Shown piece after piece: positions 16,826 through 25,405 of a stretch of 64,000 nt of DNA (position 1 is the first letter of the stretch; each line of letters opens with the position of its first letter). Source of the stretch: Streptosporangium saharense (GTDB taxonomy: Bacteria; Actinomycetota; Actinomycetes; Streptosporangiales; Streptosporangiaceae). The position numbers were made by a program, and so were the translations under genes. The DNA lies in NCBI RefSeq assembly GCF_014203715.1, contig NZ_JACHJP010000001.1, forward strand, positions 784,432-848,431, written 5' to 3'. The notes under the pieces were generated by a model. The model did no database searches, was not told the origin of the DNA, and worked only from the letters and a program-made list of their open reading frames with translations.

Positions 16826-16851
16826 CGGCTCTCTGTTGGCGCAGAGAGCCG
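16826..16851. terminator. strong hairpin after integrase relic C
   Basis: CGGCTCTCTG (16826-16835) and CAGAGAGCCG (16842-16851) form a perfect 10-bp stem with a 6-nt loop. Confidence 0.6.
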
Positions 16852-16894
16852 CTCTTACGTCCCTCGGTAGTCGTAATAGGAGAGGACGTCGTTG

Positions 16895-17089
16895 ATGAGC
16901 GTACGGAAGGGGCCTCCGCCAGACAAAGCGGCGGCGGGCGGCGGAGATGGGCGTCTGCCTCAGAGGTGGGTGACCATCCTGGCTGTCTCGTCTGCGATCG
17001 CCGTCGTTGCGGGGTTCCTGACCAACCCCATGGTCGGAGTGCCCGTCTGGCTCGCGGCGATCGGCTTGCTGCACCAGATCATGGACTGA
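16895..17089 (+). CDS. 64-aa membrane protein
   Basis: Charged N-terminus MSVRKGPPPDK, then two hydrophobic segments, VTILAVSSAIAVVAGFL and VGVPVWLAAIGLLHQIM. A GAGGAC site precedes the ATG at 16895. Family unknown. It stands between two strong terminators at the right end of the element, so it is a monocistronic cargo gene if real. Confidence 0.5.
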   Translation: MSVRKGPPPDKAAAGGGDGRLPQRWVTILAVSSAIAVVAGFLTNPMVGVPVWLAAIGLLHQIMD

Positions 17090-17100
17090 GGTCGCGAAGC

Positions 17101-17144
17101 GGAGGGCCGCCGTGAGCGGTGGACGTGATGATCGGCGGCCCTCC
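17101..17144 (+). terminator. hairpin after the 64-aa protein gene
   Basis: GGAGGGCCGCCG (17101-17112) and CGGCGGCCCTCC (17133-17144) are a perfect 12-bp inverted repeat with a 20-nt loop. Confidence 0.7.
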
Positions 17145-17161
17145 ATGCCAAGATCAACTGA

Positions 17162-17181
17162 TCTGGCACGGATCTGGCACG
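17162..17181. repeat. paired TCTGGCACG repeat left of the tRNA att
   Basis: TCTGGCACG-GA-TCTGGCACG, same unit as at 10277-10296 and 7990-8009. With the copy at 10277 it flanks the inner sides of the 67-bp direct repeats, as arm-type sites of an integrative element would. Confidence 0.5.
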
Positions 17182-17209
17182 TGAGTGAGAAACGTCTCAG
17201 GAAACAACG

Positions 17210-17247
17210 AAGGCCCAGATCGGAAATCTATCCCTGACCTGGGCCTT
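17210..17247. terminator. terminator hairpin of tRNA-Gly
   Basis: AAGGCCCAG (17210-17218) and CTGGGCCTT (17239-17247) form a 9-bp stem. It lies directly downstream of the tRNA on the minus strand. Confidence 0.65.
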
Positions 17248-17297
17248 CTCTCGTGGAGCGGGTGACGGGAATCGAACCCGCGCTGTCAGCTTGGGAA
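17231..17297 (-). repeat. 67-bp att repeat (right end of element, overlaps tRNA-Gly)
   Basis: Perfect copy of 10107-10173. Here it is part of a complete tRNA gene, so this is the end that preserves the host tRNA. Confidence 0.85.
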
Positions 17298-17327
17298 GCT
17301 GATGTTCTGCCATTGAACTACACCCGC
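17254..17327 (-). tRNA. tRNA-Gly (anticodon CCC)
   Basis: 74 nt including encoded CCA. The acceptor stem GCGGGTG pairs with CACCCGC. The anticodon stem TCAGC/GCTGA closes the loop TTCCCAA, giving anticodon CCC (codon GGG). The T-arm GCGGGTTCGATTCCCGT is canonical. It is the apparent integration target of the elements to the left. Confidence 0.95.
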
Positions 17328-17427
17328 AAGGCGGTGAACCGCGTCCCCTACTGTAGCGGAAAGTTCGGGGTGTCTGCTCGCTCGTGGGTCTGCTTTCGGT
17401 GGGGGGCGTGGTTGGTAGGTTGCCCAC

Positions 17428-18003
17428 GTGCTGCTTTCCGATCGTGACATCCTTACCGAGATCGACTCCGGCAGGGTCAGGCTTGACCCCTTCCAGCCGG
17501 AGATGGTTCAGCCGTCGAGCGTCGACGTACGGCTGGACCGTTACTTCAGGGTCTTCGAGAACCACCGGTATCCGCACATCGACCCGGCGGTCGAGCAGTC
17601 CGATCTGACGCGGCTGGTCGAGCCCGAGGGGGACGAGCCGTTCATCCTCCACCCGGGGGAGTTCGTGCTGGCGAGCACCTACGAGGTCGTCACGCTGCCG
17701 GACGACATCGCCTCCCGCCTTGAGGGCAAGAGCTCGCTGGGCAGGCTGGGGCTGCTCACCCACTCGACCGCGGGGTTCATCGACCCCGGGTTCAGCGGTC
17801 ACGTCACGCTGGAGCTCTCCAACGTCGCCACGCTGCCGATCAAGCTCTGGCCCGGCATGAAGATCGGCCAGCTGTGCATGTTCCGGCTCAGCTCACCGGC
17901 CGAGCACCCCTACGGCTCCGAGAAGTACGGCTCGCGCTACCAGGGACAGCGGGGCCCGACGCCGAGTCGTTCGTACCTGAACTTCCATCGCACCCCGATC
18001 TGA
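17428..18003 (+). CDS. dcd: dCTP deaminase
   Basis: 191 aa, full length. Contains the Dcd signature [20 protein letters not shown] with its catalytic Glu further on (HVTLELSN) and the nucleotide-binding C-terminal [11 protein letters not shown]. It converts dCTP to dUTP, or directly to dUMP in bifunctional actinobacterial forms; which applies cannot be told here. Start GTG 17428 is preceded at 6 nt by TAGGTT (17416-17421), so the mRNA is probably leaderless. It is the first core-genome gene right of the integrated region and neighbours the tRNA target. Confidence 0.95.
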   Translation: MLLSDRDILTEIDSGRVRLDPFQPEMVQPSSVDVRLDRYFRVFENHRYPHIDPAVEQSDLTRLVEPEGDEPFILHPGEFVLASTYEVVTLPDDIASRLEGKSSLGRLGLLTHSTAGFIDPGFSGHVTLELSNVATLPIKLWPGMKIGQLCMFRLSSPAEHPYGSEKYGSRYQGQRGPTPSRSYLNFHRTPI

Positions 18004-18239
18004 CGGGGTGGTGATGGAAATCACGTGACGGCTCCGGGCCCTACACGCCGCGCCGGGGCGGTAACGCGATGATCACCGTCCCCTGGGACGGCTCCATGGA
18101 TGACCGGTTTCCACGTAATATGGGTCAAAACCAGCATAACGGTCATCGGAAAGATGCGCCCAAGGCTCCCTCAACCCGTGTGTTGCCAGGTATACGCCGG
18201 GTAGCGACAGCTGGAAGAGTGGGCGTCTTGCGGGTGAAG

Positions 18240-18268
18240 TTCGCATTTCCGCTGGTAACCCGTACCCT
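18240..18268 (+). promoter_or_regulatory. possible promoter of the DUF47-pit operon
   Basis: TTCGCA (18240-18245) and TACCCT (18263-18268) are 17 bp apart, 36 bp before the GTG at 18305. The remainder of the 18004-18304 gap shows nothing clear, and no convincing PHO box was seen. Confidence 0.35.
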
Positions 18269-18304
18269 TCTCTGCGGACCATCCCCGCACATCTGGAGAA
18301 CGAC

Positions 18305-18922
18305 GTGCGCCTGCGTCTCACGCCTAGTGAGGACAGCTACTACGACTTGTTCGCCGACTCGGCGAACAACCTCGTCACAGCGTCCCGACTGCTGGTAGAG
18401 ATCATCAGCGACGGGTCGGACAGGGAAGCCCTGGCCGAGAAAATGCGCGCTTGTGAGCACGCCGGTGACGAGCGTACTCATGCGATCATGAACCGGCTGA
18501 ACGAGAGCTTCATCACCCCTTTCGACCGCGAGGACATCTACCGTCTCGCCTCGAACCTCGACGACGTGATGGACTACATGGAGGCCGCGGCTGACCTCAT
18601 CGTCCTCTACCAGATCGACCATCTCCCCAAAGAGGTAGTCCGTCAGGTCGAGGTGCTGGAACGTGCCGCGGAGCTCACGGCCGAAGCCATGCCCCGTCTG
18701 CGCTCGATGCGAAACCTGAACGAGTACTGGATCGAGATCAACCGGCTGGAGAACCAGGCTGACCAGGTCTACCGCCGCCTTCTCGCCAAGCTCTTCGGTG
18801 GCGAGTACGACGCGTTGACCGTCATGAAGATGAAGGAGGTCATCGAGCAGCTTGAGATGGCCGCCGACGCCTTCGAGCACGTGGCCAACACGATCGAGTC
18901 GATCGCGGTCAAGGAAAGCTAA
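18305..18922 (+). CDS. DUF47/PhoU-like accessory protein of Pit transporter
   Basis: 205 aa, all helical, with the PhoU-like pattern DSANNLVTASRLLVEII, ACEHAGDERTHAIMNRLNES and FDREDIYRLASNLDDVMDY, whose acidic and His residues bind metal in this family. A GGAG site precedes GTG 18305. The stop is directly followed by the GTG of the phosphate transporter, a pairing conserved across bacteria, so it likely regulates or assists that transporter at the membrane's cytoplasmic side. Confidence 0.9.
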   Translation: MRLRLTPSEDSYYDLFADSANNLVTASRLLVEIISDGSDREALAEKMRACEHAGDERTHAIMNRLNESFITPFDREDIYRLASNLDDVMDYMEAAADLIVLYQIDHLPKEVVRQVEVLERAAELTAEAMPRLRSMRNLNEYWIEINRLENQADQVYRRLLAKLFGGEYDALTVMKMKEVIEQLEMAADAFEHVANTIESIAVKES

Positions 18923-19927
18923 GTGGATCTCACGCTCGCACTCGTCATCGGCGTGGTGGTCGTGGCGTTGGCGTTCGACTACACCAACGGTTTCCACGAC
19001 GCGGCGAACGCGATCGCGACCTCGGTCTCGACACGCGCGCTGACGCCGAGGGCGGCCCTCTTCATGGCCGCCGCGATGAACTTTCTGGGCGCCCATCTCG
19101 GCACGCAGGTGGCGGCGACCGTCGGCAAGGGCATCATCGACGCCCCGAAAGGCAGCCACGGTCTGGTGATCGTGGGCTCCGGCCTGATCGGCGCGATCGC
19201 CTGGAATCTCATCACGTGGTATTTCGGTCTTCCCTCATCGAGCAGCCATGCCCTCATCGGGGGCCTGGTCGGCTCGGCGCTCGCCTCGTCGAGCGTCGTC
19301 CACTGGGACGGCGTGGTGGACAAGGTCGTCATTCCGATGATCCTGTCGCCGGTGCTCGGTTTCTTCCTGGCGGCGATCATCATGATCGCCATCCTATGGG
19401 GTTTCCGGCGTTCCCAGCCCGCCAAGACCAACCGGGGCTTCCGGCACGCGCAGACCCTGTCGGCCGCGGCGATGGCCCTCGGCCACGGCCTTCAGGACGC
19501 GCAGAAGACCATGGGTGTGATCTTCCTGGCCCTGGTGGTCGGCGGGTTCCAGCACGACGGGGACCCGATTCCGCAGTGGGTCATCCTCTCGGCGGCCACG
19601 GCCATCTCGCTGGGCACCTACGCGGGTGGCTGGCGGATCATGCGGACGCTCGGGCGCAGGATCATCGCCCTCACCCCGCCGCAGGGGTTCGCCGCCGAGT
19701 CGGCGGCGGCGGCGGTGCTCTACGTCGCGGCCCTGGGCTTCGGCGCTCCCGTGTCCACCACCCACACGATCACCAGCGCGATCATGGGCGTCGGCGCGAC
19801 CAAGCGCCTGTCGGCCGTGCGCTGGGGGGTGGCGGGCAACATCGTGACCGCCTGGGTTCTCACGATCCCGGCGGCGGCCCTGGTCGCGGCGCTGTCCTAC
19901 TACGCGCTGCACTGGATGGTCGAGTAG
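18923..19927 (+). CDS. Pit-family low-affinity inorganic phosphate transporter
   Basis: 334 aa, about ten hydrophobic segments. The two Pit repeats show ALAFDYTNGFHDAANAIATS near the N-terminus and ATAISLGTYAGGWRIMRTLG further on; GLPSSSSHALIGGLVG and GAPVSTTHTITSAIMGVG are the paired P-loop-like motifs. It imports metal-phosphate with protons. Zero spacing from the DUF47 gene shows co-translation. Confidence 0.93.
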   Translation: MDLTLALVIGVVVVALAFDYTNGFHDAANAIATSVSTRALTPRAALFMAAAMNFLGAHLGTQVAATVGKGIIDAPKGSHGLVIVGSGLIGAIAWNLITWYFGLPSSSSHALIGGLVGSALASSSVVHWDGVVDKVVIPMILSPVLGFFLAAIIMIAILWGFRRSQPAKTNRGFRHAQTLSAAAMALGHGLQDAQKTMGVIFLALVVGGFQHDGDPIPQWVILSAATAISLGTYAGGWRIMRTLGRRIIALTPPQGFAAESAAAAVLYVAALGFGAPVSTTHTITSAIMGVGATKRLSAVRWGVAGNIVTAWVLTIPAAALVAALSYYALHWMVE

Positions 19928-19931
19928 GCGC

Positions 19932-19951
19932 GGGGCGCCCGCGGGCGCCCC
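19932..19951. terminator. terminator between pit and mshD
   Basis: GGGGCGCC-CGCG-GGCGCCCC, an 8-bp stem with a 4-nt loop just after the transporter stop; the convergent gene ends at 19957, so it may serve both. Confidence 0.7.
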
Positions 19952-19956
19952 GACCT

Positions 19957-20865
19957 TCACCCCTTCTGATACATGACGTCCACGTCCCAGCGGGTGAAGC
20001 CCAGCCTCTCGTAGAGGCGGACCGCCGCGACGTTGCTCTCGTCGACGTACAGCATCACCTGGGCCAGCCCCAGGGAGCGCAGGTGCGCCAGGCCCGCGAG
20101 GGTGAGCGCCCTGCCGAGGCCGCTTCCCTGCTCGGCGGGATCGACGCCGACGACGTAGACCTCGCCGATCGGCTCGTGGCCGTCGTGCACCTTGGTCCAG
20201 TGGAACCCCGCCAGGCGTGCCGTACCGTCCCGTGGGTCGTGCCGTTCGGCGAGGAAGAAACCCGCGGGGTCGAACCACGGCTCCCGTTCGCGCAGCCTGA
20301 GGTCCTCAAGGGTCCAGGAACCCTGCTCGGGGTGGTGGGCGAAGGCTTTGGCGTTGAGCGCGACCCAGGCCTCCTCGTCGGGGGAACCGGGTTCGAAGGC
20401 GCGCAGCCTTACCCCATCGGGAAGTTCGTAGGGCGGCAGTTCGGCGGACAGGGGGCGGCGCATCCGCCACAGTGACCTCACCCTGGCGAAGCCGGTCGCG
20501 GCGGCCAGCGCCTGCGCCCCCGGATGCCCCCCGTGCGCCCACACGCGCAGTCGCCCCCCGGTCTCGTCGAGTACGGCCCGCAGCAGGCGTCGCCCGTAGC
20601 CCCGGCGCCGGAAGGCGGGGTGGACGACCAGTTCCCCACCCGGGTCGGCGGGGTCGGTCAGGTCGAGGTGCGCGTAGCCGACGAGGTCGTCCCCGGCGTA
20701 CAGCAGCGTGGAACGTGTCCGATCGCCGCCGTGGCGCAGTTGCAGGATCGCCTGTTCGTTGAGCGGTCCGACACCGTCCGCCTCCATCGCCGCCTCGGCC
20801 ACGCCCAGGACGGCGGCCACCTGTGAATCGGTGAGTCGTTCCCTGTGTTCCACACGCACGTTCAT
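19957..20865 (-). CDS. mshD: mycothiol synthase
   Basis: 302 aa made of two GNAT domains, the MshD arrangement. The N-terminal domain has VVHPAFRRRGYGRRLLRAV; the C-terminal domain has VVGVDPAEQGSGLGRALTLA and ends with ESNVAAVRLYERLGFTRWDV. It acetylates the cysteinyl amine of Cys-GlcN-Ins to give mycothiol, the main thiol of actinobacteria. TAAAGT lies 7 nt before the ATG at 20865, suggesting a leaderless mRNA. Confidence 0.93.
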   Translation of the reverse strand: MNVRVEHRERLTDSQVAAVLGVAEAAMEADGVGPLNEQAILQLRHGGDRTRSTLLYAGDDLVGYAHLDLTDPADPGGELVVHPAFRRRGYGRRLLRAVLDETGGRLRVWAHGGHPGAQALAAATGFARVRSLWRMRRPLSAELPPYELPDGVRLRAFEPGSPDEEAWVALNAKAFAHHPEQGSWTLEDLRLREREPWFDPAGFFLAERHDPRDGTARLAGFHWTKVHDGHEPIGEVYVVGVDPAEQGSGLGRALTLAGLAHLRSLGLAQVMLYVDESNVAAVRLYERLGFTRWDVDVMYQKG

Positions 20866-20984
20866 GTTCTGGACTTTAGGCGCAGTGGCATTTCAACCGG
20901 CGATCGGGTAGTGGCAAAAGGCGCCACCTTTCGGGACGGTTAATCGTTACCTCTAGGACATTCCTTGCATAGATCGTCACTTTA

Positions 20985-22817
20985 ATGTCGTGGTTCATGA
21001 CGTCTCGTACCTTCCAGCGCCTGGCCATGGCCGGGGCTCTCGCCGGAGCGGGTCTCGTGCTCGCGATGGGTCCGGCCGAGGCAGGCGCCTCAGGGACCCA
21101 GGGAACCACGACCAAGGCTCCCAGGACGGTCCCCGTCCGCCTGCTCGCCCTCAACGATTTCCACGGTAACCTCGAACCCCCGACCGGCTCCTCGGGACGC
21201 ATGGTCGACGAGAACGGCACGACCGTCGACGCGGGCGGCGCCGCCTACGTGGCCACCCACCTCAAGCAGCTGACCGACAGGAACACGCTGAAGGTCGCCC
21301 AGGGCGACCTGATCGGGGCCAGCCCGCTGCTGTCCGCGGCCTACCACGACGAGCCGTCCGTCGAGTTCCTCGGCAAGATCGGCGTCACCGCCTCCGCCGT
21401 GGGCAACCACGAGTTCGACGAGGGTTACACCGAACTGCGACGCATCATGTACGGCGGCTGCCACCCGACGGACGGCTGTTCGCCCGCGGGCCGCTGGAAG
21501 GGCGCGCGCTACAGCTACCTGGGTGCGAACGTGCTCTTCAGGAAGCCGGGCGGCGGGGCGGAGCAGGAGGCGCTCGCCGCGTTCGGCGGCCAGGACAGCG
21601 GGTCGCTGCGGGCCCTGCTGAAGGGGTACGGCATCCCGGCGCTGCCGCCGGTCGCGGTCCGCTGGGTCAACGGCGTGCCGGTCGGCTTCATCGGCCTGGT
21701 CACCCAGACCACCCCGGGCATCGTCACCTCCGAGGGCATCAAGGACCTGCGGTTCGTCGACGAGGTCAAGGCGGCCAACGTCGCCTCGAAGCTGCTGAGG
21801 CTGGTCGGCGTCAGGGCGCAGGTGGTGCTGGTGCACGAGGGTGACCAGGTCACCGCGGGCCAGTCGCCGGACGCCTGCAGCGCGCAGCCCGGCGTGGGCA
21901 CCAGGATCGCCACCCAGGTGGACCCCGAGATCGACGTCGTCCTCAGCGGCCACTCCCACCAGGCCTACCTGTGCAAGGTGACCGACCCCGCGGGCGGCAC
22001 CCGGCTGTTCAGCCAGGGCGGCTCCTTCGGCCGGGTGATCACCAAGGTCGACTTCCAGGTGGACGTCCGTACCCGTGACGTGGTGCGCTCCTCGGTCGTC
22101 GCCGACAACCAGGTCGTGACCCGCACGGTCACCCCCGACCCGGAGATCACCGCGTTCGTGCAGTCCTGGAAGGACCGCGTCGCACCGGTGGCCAACAGGC
22201 CGATCGGCAGGATCACCGCCGACATCACCAACGTCGCGGGCCCCTCCGGCGAATCATCCCTGGGCAACCTCATCGCCGACGGCCAGCTCGCCGCGTCCAG
22301 GAGCGGGGGCAACGCGCAGATCGCCCTGATGAACCCCGGTGGCGTACGGGCGAGCCTCACCTACGCGGGCTCACCCGTGGGGGAGGGCGACGGCGTGGTC
22401 ACCTACGGCGAGGCGTTCACCGTGCAGCCGTTCAACAACCTCGTGCAGGTGGTCACCCTCACCGGGGCGCAGCTGAAGACGGTCCTTGAGCAGCAGTTCC
22501 CCGGCGGCCCCAACGCGCAGCCGTTCACCAAGATCCTGCAGCCGTCCTCGAACCTCACCTACACCTACAGCACGGGTGCCGCGTGGGGCTCGAAGGTCTC
22601 CGACCTCAAGATCGACGGAGTGGCCGTGACGGACACCCAGAGCATCAGGGTCACGGCCAACAACTTCCTCGTCGGCGGCGGTGACGCCTTCGCCGAGTTC
22701 ACCAAGGGCACCGATGTGTGGAGCGGGCCGCTCGACATCGACGCCTTCGCCGCCTACTTCGCGGCGAACCCGTCGATCACGCCTCCGGCCCCCACCCACA
22801 TCACCGTCGTCCCCTGA
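20985..22817 (+). CDS. secreted 5'-nucleotidase/metallophosphatase (UshA-like)
   Basis: 610 aa with a signal peptide ending near AEAGA (about residue 35). The calcineurin-like metallophosphatase domain has LLALNDFHGN, GNHEFDEG and SGHSHQAYL metal-binding motifs. The C-terminal 5'-nucleotidase domain contains NPGGVRASL and NFLVGGGDAF. It would release phosphate and nucleosides from extracellular nucleotides. An alternative start is ATG 20997. Placement near the phosphate transporter is suggestive, but the genes are not in one operon. Confidence 0.9.
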   Translation: MSWFMTSRTFQRLAMAGALAGAGLVLAMGPAEAGASGTQGTTTKAPRTVPVRLLALNDFHGNLEPPTGSSGRMVDENGTTVDAGGAAYVATHLKQLTDRNTLKVAQGDLIGASPLLSAAYHDEPSVEFLGKIGVTASAVGNHEFDEGYTELRRIMYGGCHPTDGCSPAGRWKGARYSYLGANVLFRKPGGGAEQEALAAFGGQDSGSLRALLKGYGIPALPPVAVRWVNGVPVGFIGLVTQTTPGIVTSEGIKDLRFVDEVKAANVASKLLRLVGVRAQVVLVHEGDQVTAGQSPDACSAQPGVGTRIATQVDPEIDVVLSGHSHQAYLCKVTDPAGGTRLFSQGGSFGRVITKVDFQVDVRTRDVVRSSVVADNQVVTRTVTPDPEITAFVQSWKDRVAPVANRPIGRITADITNVAGPSGESSLGNLIADGQLAASRSGGNAQIALMNPGGVRASLTYAGSPVGEGDGVVTYGEAFTVQPFNNLVQVVTLTGAQLKTVLEQQFPGGPNAQPFTKILQPSSNLTYTYSTGAAWGSKVSDLKIDGVAVTDTQSIRVTANNFLVGGGDAFAEFTKGTDVWSGPLDIDAFAAYFAANPSITPPAPTHITVVP

Positions 22818-22842
22818 TCACGACAGAGCACCGGAAAGCGTT

Positions 22843-23556
22843 TCAGTGGCGGACGGGCTCGCGCTCGTCCGCCGACTCGCCGCCGCGCTCGGGGACGAAG
22901 CGGTAACCGACGTTTCGTACGGTGCCGATCAGCGACTCGTACTCGGCGCCGAGTTTGGCGCGCAGCCTCCTGACGTGCACGTCGACGGTCCTGGTGCCGC
23001 CGAAGTAGTCGTAGCCCCACACCTCCTGCAGCAGCTGGGCGCGGGTGAAGACCCGGCCCGGGTGCTGCGCGAGGTACTTCAGCAGCTCGAACTCCTTGAA
23101 CGTCAGGTCCAGCGCCCGCCCGCGCAGCCGCGCGGTGTAGGTGGCCTCGTCGATCGCCAGGTCACCGCTGCGGATCTCGTCGGGGACCTCCTCGGCGGTG
23201 GACAGGTCGAGTTTGCCGACGGCCATCCGCAGCCGGGCCTCGACCTCGGCGGGGCCCGCGCTGTCGAGCAGGACGTCGTCGACGCCCCACTCGGCGGTCA
23301 TGGCGGCCAGGCCGCCCTCGGTGACGATGACCAGCAGGGGACAGGTGATGCCCGTGGTCCGCAACAGCCTGCACAGTCCCTTGGCGTGGACCAGCTCACG
23401 GCGCGCGTCGACAAGCACGGCGTCGGCGGGTGGGATGTCGATCAGGGCCGAACCCTCGGCGGGGGCGACCCGCACCGAGTGCAGTAGCAGCCCCAGCGCC
23501 GGGAGCACCTCGGATGAGGGCTCAAGGGCGTTGGTGAGCAGCAGGAGATTGCTCAC
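22843..23556 (-). CDS. glnR: nitrogen response regulator GlnR
   Basis: 237 aa. OmpR-type: a receiver-like domain ([20 protein letters not shown]) lacking a typical phospho-acceptor pocket, then a winged helix ([20 protein letters not shown] and [20 protein letters not shown]). These sequences follow GlnR of streptomycetes and mycobacteria almost word for word. GlnR is an orphan regulator controlling glnA, amtB and other nitrogen genes. The start GTG 23556 has a GGAGG site; the longer frame to 23601 is less likely. Confidence 0.93.
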   Translation of the reverse strand: MSNLLLLTNALEPSSEVLPALGLLLHSVRVAPAEGSALIDIPPADAVLVDARRELVHAKGLCRLLRTTGITCPLLVIVTEGGLAAMTAEWGVDDVLLDSAGPAEVEARLRMAVGKLDLSTAEEVPDEIRSGDLAIDEATYTARLRGRALDLTFKEFELLKYLAQHPGRVFTRAQLLQEVWGYDYFGGTRTVDVHVRRLRAKLGAEYESLIGTVRNVGYRFVPERGGESADEREPVRH

Positions 23557-23761
23557 GGTGCCTCCTTCCCGCGTCGTGCCGGCTGCTGGCCGTACAAACA
23601 CGTAAGGACCCGGGGGCTACGTCGCCCAGGTCCCGTGTAGGTGAGGATAGCCGACGTGGCTGAGGCGTCCACGGAGTGTCCAGCCAGTGAACACGGTTCG
23701 CCCCGTGGATTCACGGTAACAGGATGATGACCCAGCGTATATGGGAGGGATTGGTCGGGCC

Positions 23762-24013
23762 ATGGCGAGAGGGACGATTCGGTACTGGGCGGCGGCGAAG
23801 GAGGCCTCGGGGGTGGCGGAGGAGCCCTTCGAGGCGGGGACGCTGGCCGAGCTGCTTGAGGACGTCACGCGGGGGCGCGCGGAGCTGGCCAGGGTGGCCG
23901 GGCGCTCGTCCTTCCTCGTGGACGGGCACCCGGTCGGCAGGCGGGCGCACGACACGGTGGTCCTGGCCGACGGGGTGACGGTCGAGGTGCTTCCGCCGTT
24001 CGCGGGTGGATGA
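23762..24013 (+). CDS. MoaD/ThiS-family sulfur-carrier protein
   Basis: 83 aa beta-grasp protein ending in the Gly-Gly needed for thiocarboxylation (LPPFAGG). The start MARGTIRYWAAAKEASG fits the actinobacterial MoaD pattern. As MoaD it would hand sulfur to molybdopterin synthase; no other molybdenum cofactor gene is beside it, so the exact pathway is inferred. ATG 23741 is an alternative start; 23762 fits the family's length. Confidence 0.8.
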   Translation: MARGTIRYWAAAKEASGVAEEPFEAGTLAELLEDVTRGRAELARVAGRSSFLVDGHPVGRRAHDTVVLADGVTVEVLPPFAGG

Positions 24014-24146
24014 CCGGGTGCGGCACTTGGTGAGGTGTTTTGGAGATGATTGCCGGGGGATGTGCTGCGATGGCACTCTGGCCGGACCGAGGCACTGAGG
24101 GGCCCTCAGCCGAGGCACCGGGTCGAGGCACTGGACGGGGAGTCAG

Positions 24147-24827
24147 ATGCGCAAGCTTGTCGCTTTTCTGGTTTTGCTGCTCGTTCTGGTCGCGATCGTG
24201 GACAGGGTCGCCGTCACCGGGGCGCAGCGGGAGCTCGCCCGGCAGGCGACCGCGAGATACGACCTGGAGAACCCGCCAGAGGTGAGCATCCTCGGCATCC
24301 CGTTCCTGACGCAGGCGATCGCGGGGCACTACGACGAGGTCAAGGTCGCGGCGGGCCCGATGACGCTGAACGGACTGCGCCTTTCCAGCGTCGACTTCAC
24401 CCTCCACGACGTCACCGCCCCGCTGTCCGACCTGGTGCTCCACTCGGAGCGGGCCGACATCCGCGCCGGACGGGTCGAGGGGACCGTGGTGGTCCCGCTG
24501 GCGACCCTGAACCAGAAGGCGCCGAACGGGATCAAGGTCTCGGTCGACGGCGACACCCTGGTGGTCGACGGGGAGGTCACCGTGCTCGGCCAGAAGGTCC
24601 CGGTCAAGGCCGACCTGAAGATCGGCGTCTCGGCGGGGGAGCTGCGGTTCGCCCCCGAGAAGGTCACGGTCGGTGGGGGCATCCCGGTGCCCAACCCCGA
24701 GCGGTTCATCAACTACCGCATCCCGATCAAGAACCTGCCGTTCGGCGTGAAGATCACCGGCGTGCGCGTCGTGCCCCAGGGGATACAGGTCTCCGGCGAG
24801 GCGTCCGACGTTCCCCTGCACGGATGA
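24147..24827 (+). CDS. DUF2993 (LmeA-like) membrane-anchored protein
   Basis: 226 aa. An N-terminal signal anchor (LVAFLVLLLVLVAIVDRVA) precedes a beta-rich domain typical of DUF2993: GIPFLTQAIAGHYDEVKVAA, VDFTLHDV and INYRIPIKNLPFGVKITGV. LmeA of mycobacteria acts in lipomannan maturation in the periplasm; whether this relative does so is unknown. GGGGAG precedes the ATG. Confidence 0.85.
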   Translation: MRKLVAFLVLLLVLVAIVDRVAVTGAQRELARQATARYDLENPPEVSILGIPFLTQAIAGHYDEVKVAAGPMTLNGLRLSSVDFTLHDVTAPLSDLVLHSERADIRAGRVEGTVVVPLATLNQKAPNGIKVSVDGDTLVVDGEVTVLGQKVPVKADLKIGVSAGELRFAPEKVTVGGGIPVPNPERFINYRIPIKNLPFGVKITGVRVVPQGIQVSGEASDVPLHG

Positions 24828-24853
24828 GGAAACGCTCCAGCGTGTGACGACGT

Positions 24854-25405
24854 ATGACTGAACCGAAGCGCCGCGCCGTACGTCGTGAGGGTGTGAGCCA
24901 AGCCGGAACCGCCGACGAGCAGCTCGTCAGAGCGCTCTTCGACGAGCATGGCGGCCCACTCTACGGTTACGTTCTGCGGCTGACGGGTGACCCGGGGAGA
25001 GCGGAGGATGTCGTGCAGGAGACGCTGCTGCGGGCGTGGCGGCATCCTGACGCGCTCAGCGGGAAGCCCATCCGCGCGTGGCTGTTCACGGTGGCCCGCA
25101 ATCTTGTCGTCGACCAGCACAGGGCGCGCAAGGCGCGTCCGCCGGAGATGGGGGACGAGGCGCTCGCCGTCGTGCCCGCCGACGACGAGCTCGAAAGGGC
25201 CGTCGAGTCGTGGGCGGTCGCCGAGGCGCTGGCCACGCTGAGACCGGAGCACCGCGAGGTGCTCGCCGAGGTCTACTACCAGGGGAAGTCGGTCAAGGAA
25301 GCCGCCGAGGCGCTCGGGATCCCCGCCGGAACGGTGAAGTCGCGCACGTATTACGCGCTTCGGGCGCTCAAGCTGGCGCTGGAGGAGCGGGGGCTCGCGC
25401 CATGA
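24854..25405 (+). CDS. ECF RNA polymerase sigma factor (SigL-like)
   Basis: 183 aa. Sigma region 2 shows LVRALFDEHGGPLYGYVLRL and EDVVQETLLRAWRHPDAL; region 4 shows LRPEHREVLAEVYYQGKS followed by AEALGIPAGTVKSRTYYALR. The stop overlaps the ATG of a zinc-finger anti-sigma factor (ATGA), as in the mycobacterial SigL-RslA pair. It probably answers envelope or redox stress (inference from the partner and the thioredoxin-like third gene). Confidence 0.9.
   Translation: MTEPKRRAVRREGVSQAGTADEQLVRALFDEHGGPLYGYVLRLTGDPGRAEDVVQETLLRAWRHPDALSGKPIRAWLFTVARNLVVDQHRARKARPPEMGDEALAVVPADDELERAVESWAVAEALATLRPEHREVLAEVYYQGKSVKEAAEALGIPAGTVKSRTYYALRALKLALEERGLAP

Noticed and set aside
18110-18260. PHO box upstream of the DUF47-pit genes
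   Set aside because: A TTCACCC-like string is present, but no second 11-bp direct repeat follows at the required spacing.
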